From NCBI RefSeq assembly GCF_027596085.1, contig NC_072456.1:25046761-25110760 (forward strand): DNA of 64,000 nucleotides. The letters run 5' to 3'. The notes beneath the pieces were generated by a model. That model was given only the letters and a program-made list of their open reading frames with translations. It had not been told where the DNA came from and did no database searches. Both the position numbers and the translations under genes were made by a program. Source of the DNA: Anoplopoma fimbria (taxonomy: Eukaryota > Chordata > Actinopteri > Perciformes > Anoplopomatidae). Below, piece after piece: positions 62,883 through 64,000 of this stretch; positions within the stretch are counted from its first letter, which is position 1; every line of letters begins with the position of its first letter.

Positions 62883-63226
62883 ATGGTTCTCCTCTGTGTG
62901 CTCAGGAGAACCAGCTCCTTCTCTCTGGCACGAAACTTCCAGGTTCTCTGCAGACAAGCTGGACATCCGGGTCAGAAGACACCCTGGCTGTCTCCTCATG
63001 TTCCTCACAGAACAGCCAACTCTTTTCACTCTTTATCTCCTCTCTCATTCTGCAACAATGGGAGGAGGGCTGCCTGGTTCCAGATTAGTCCCAGACCCCC
63101 TTTACCTCTCCATTCTGGTTCTGGGCCCCTCTTCCACACCTCGGGTCCCCTGAGGGCCCTGCCGGCTCCTCTGCTGTGGATGCTGCTCAAACCTCTGCAG
63201 AAGCTTGTGGCTATAGTTCTGGGCAG
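62883..63226 (+). CDS. oma1: Mitochondrial metalloendopeptidase OMA1, first coding exon (partial gene)
   Basis: OMA1 is an inner-membrane zinc protease that cleaves OPA1 and DELE1 under mitochondrial stress. The exon encodes 114 codons plus two bases (phase 2) and ends at the donor GGGCAG|GTAGGA. The N-terminal part is Arg/Ser/Leu rich with almost no acidic residues, a mitochondrial targeting sequence. The end LFHTSGPLRALPAPLLWMLL and KPLQKLVAIVLGR matches the conserved vertebrate segment before the membrane anchor. The HExxH catalytic exons lie outside the window. The start is preceded by GACAATGG, a good context. Neighbour mysm1 agrees with vertebrate synteny. Confidence 0.9.
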
Positions 63227-63533
63227 GTAGGAGACACATGTGTTATTTAATTACCACTTAAATGTTGTAATGTGTTCTTAATTGTTTTATTAACAGTTGT
63301 ATTAATTATGTCATTGATTAACAAATAAGTTTGCTGTGTTGTTGTTAATTAACAGTTTTTAATTAACTCATTTAAATATCTTTCATTACCATAATGTGCG
63401 TACATGTACATATTATTTTTCTTTTTTTTAATCTTTCATACTAATTTCTATCCTATTTCTGTTGTTTGTTTTAATTAATTTAATTTAATTTAATTGTTTT
63501 TTTATTTAATCACTCCCCCCTACTGCTGTCATT

Positions 63534-63599
<66 letters not shown>

Positions 63600-63720
63600 T
63601 TGAAAACCTCCACAACAGACTTCCTGCTCCTTCTCTAATACACACACATAACATAACATAACATAACATAACATAACATAACATACATGCAGTACCATGT
63701 TTCTGCAGTTTTAATTCACA
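63227..63720 (+). other. Start of oma1 intron 1
   Basis: AT-rich intronic sequence with a (CA)n tract (63541-63598) and an (ACATA)n run (about 63646-63685). No second exon is seen before the window ends. Confidence 0.65.
63541..63598. repeat. (CA)n microsatellite
   Basis: An unbroken CA run in oma1 intron 1. Confidence 0.95.
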
Positions 63721-63725
63721 CTCAA

Positions 63726-64000
63726 TCTAAGATAAAATAAGATAAAATAAGATAATCCTTTATTAGTCCCGCAGCGGGGAAATTTACAGGATTACAGCAG
63801 CATAGAGATGGTGCAAACAAGAGACATTGTAGAAAGAAAAACTGTATTATAAATAAGTAATAAAAGTACTAAACAGGAGAAAATATTAAATAAGTAAAAT
63901 AATCCACAATAACTAAAAAAATATTGAATATACAGACAGAGTAGTGATAGTATTGCACAGTGTATTTATATTGCACAGATGTTTTAGTGTTTTTAGTGTC
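63726..64000 (-). mobile_element. LINE 3'-end copy (array A family), cut by window edge
   Basis: GATAAAATAAGATAATCCTT, TATTAGTCCCGCAGCGGGG, then ATTACAGCAGCATAGAGATG, AGTGCAAAC-like and GAGACATTG blocks in the order seen in array A. Its tail points left (minus strand) and the body continues beyond the window. Confidence 0.8.

Overview
The window is eukaryotic and fits a percomorph-like ray-finned fish. It has large introns with GT-AG splice signals, long (CA)n/(GT)n tracts, tRNA-derived SINEs with eel-L2-type 3' tails, Tc1-type inverted-repeat elements and short TTAA-flanked elements. No bacterial or viral gene order is visible. I cannot name the species.

Layout. Positions 1-2700 hold two AT-rich tandem arrays built around the 3' ends of non-LTR retrotransposons. 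A GC-rich promoter with a CRE palindrome, a GC box and two inverted CCAAT boxes (about 2900-3100) precedes suco. This gene occupies 3310-46685 on the + strand in 23 coding exons, with an 18.2-kb first intron, and encodes the ER membrane SUN-domain ossification factor. Its long 3' UTR probably ends near 49.43 kb. After about 2.8 kb of intergenic repeats, mysm1 (histone H2A deubiquitinase; SANT, SWIRM and JAMM/MPN domains) runs from 52289 to 60273 on the + strand in 20 exons with an intact catalytic centre. Two near-identical blocks of about 0.8 kb, each with a pair of Tc1-type MITEs, lie in direct orientation just upstream and downstream of it. The first coding exon of oma1 (mitochondrial inner-membrane metalloprotease) starts at 62883, and the rest of that gene lies beyond the right edge. 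The mysm1-oma1 proximity matches the known vertebrate linkage.

The three genes are not a pathway. They act in the ER, the nucleus and mitochondria, and each appears to have its own promoter.

Most notable points: (1) a previously unmodelled 170-nt open exon at 26264-26433 in suco that reading frame forces to be mutually exclusive with exon 4; (2) a mysm1 intron (52660-53948) with U12-type 5' and branch-point motifs but a non-canonical C as first base; (3) three single-base frame breaks in suco, all in C or G runs, two of which compensate each other; (4) the direct repeats bracketing mysm1; (5) CA-repeat tracts immediately downstream of several splice donors.
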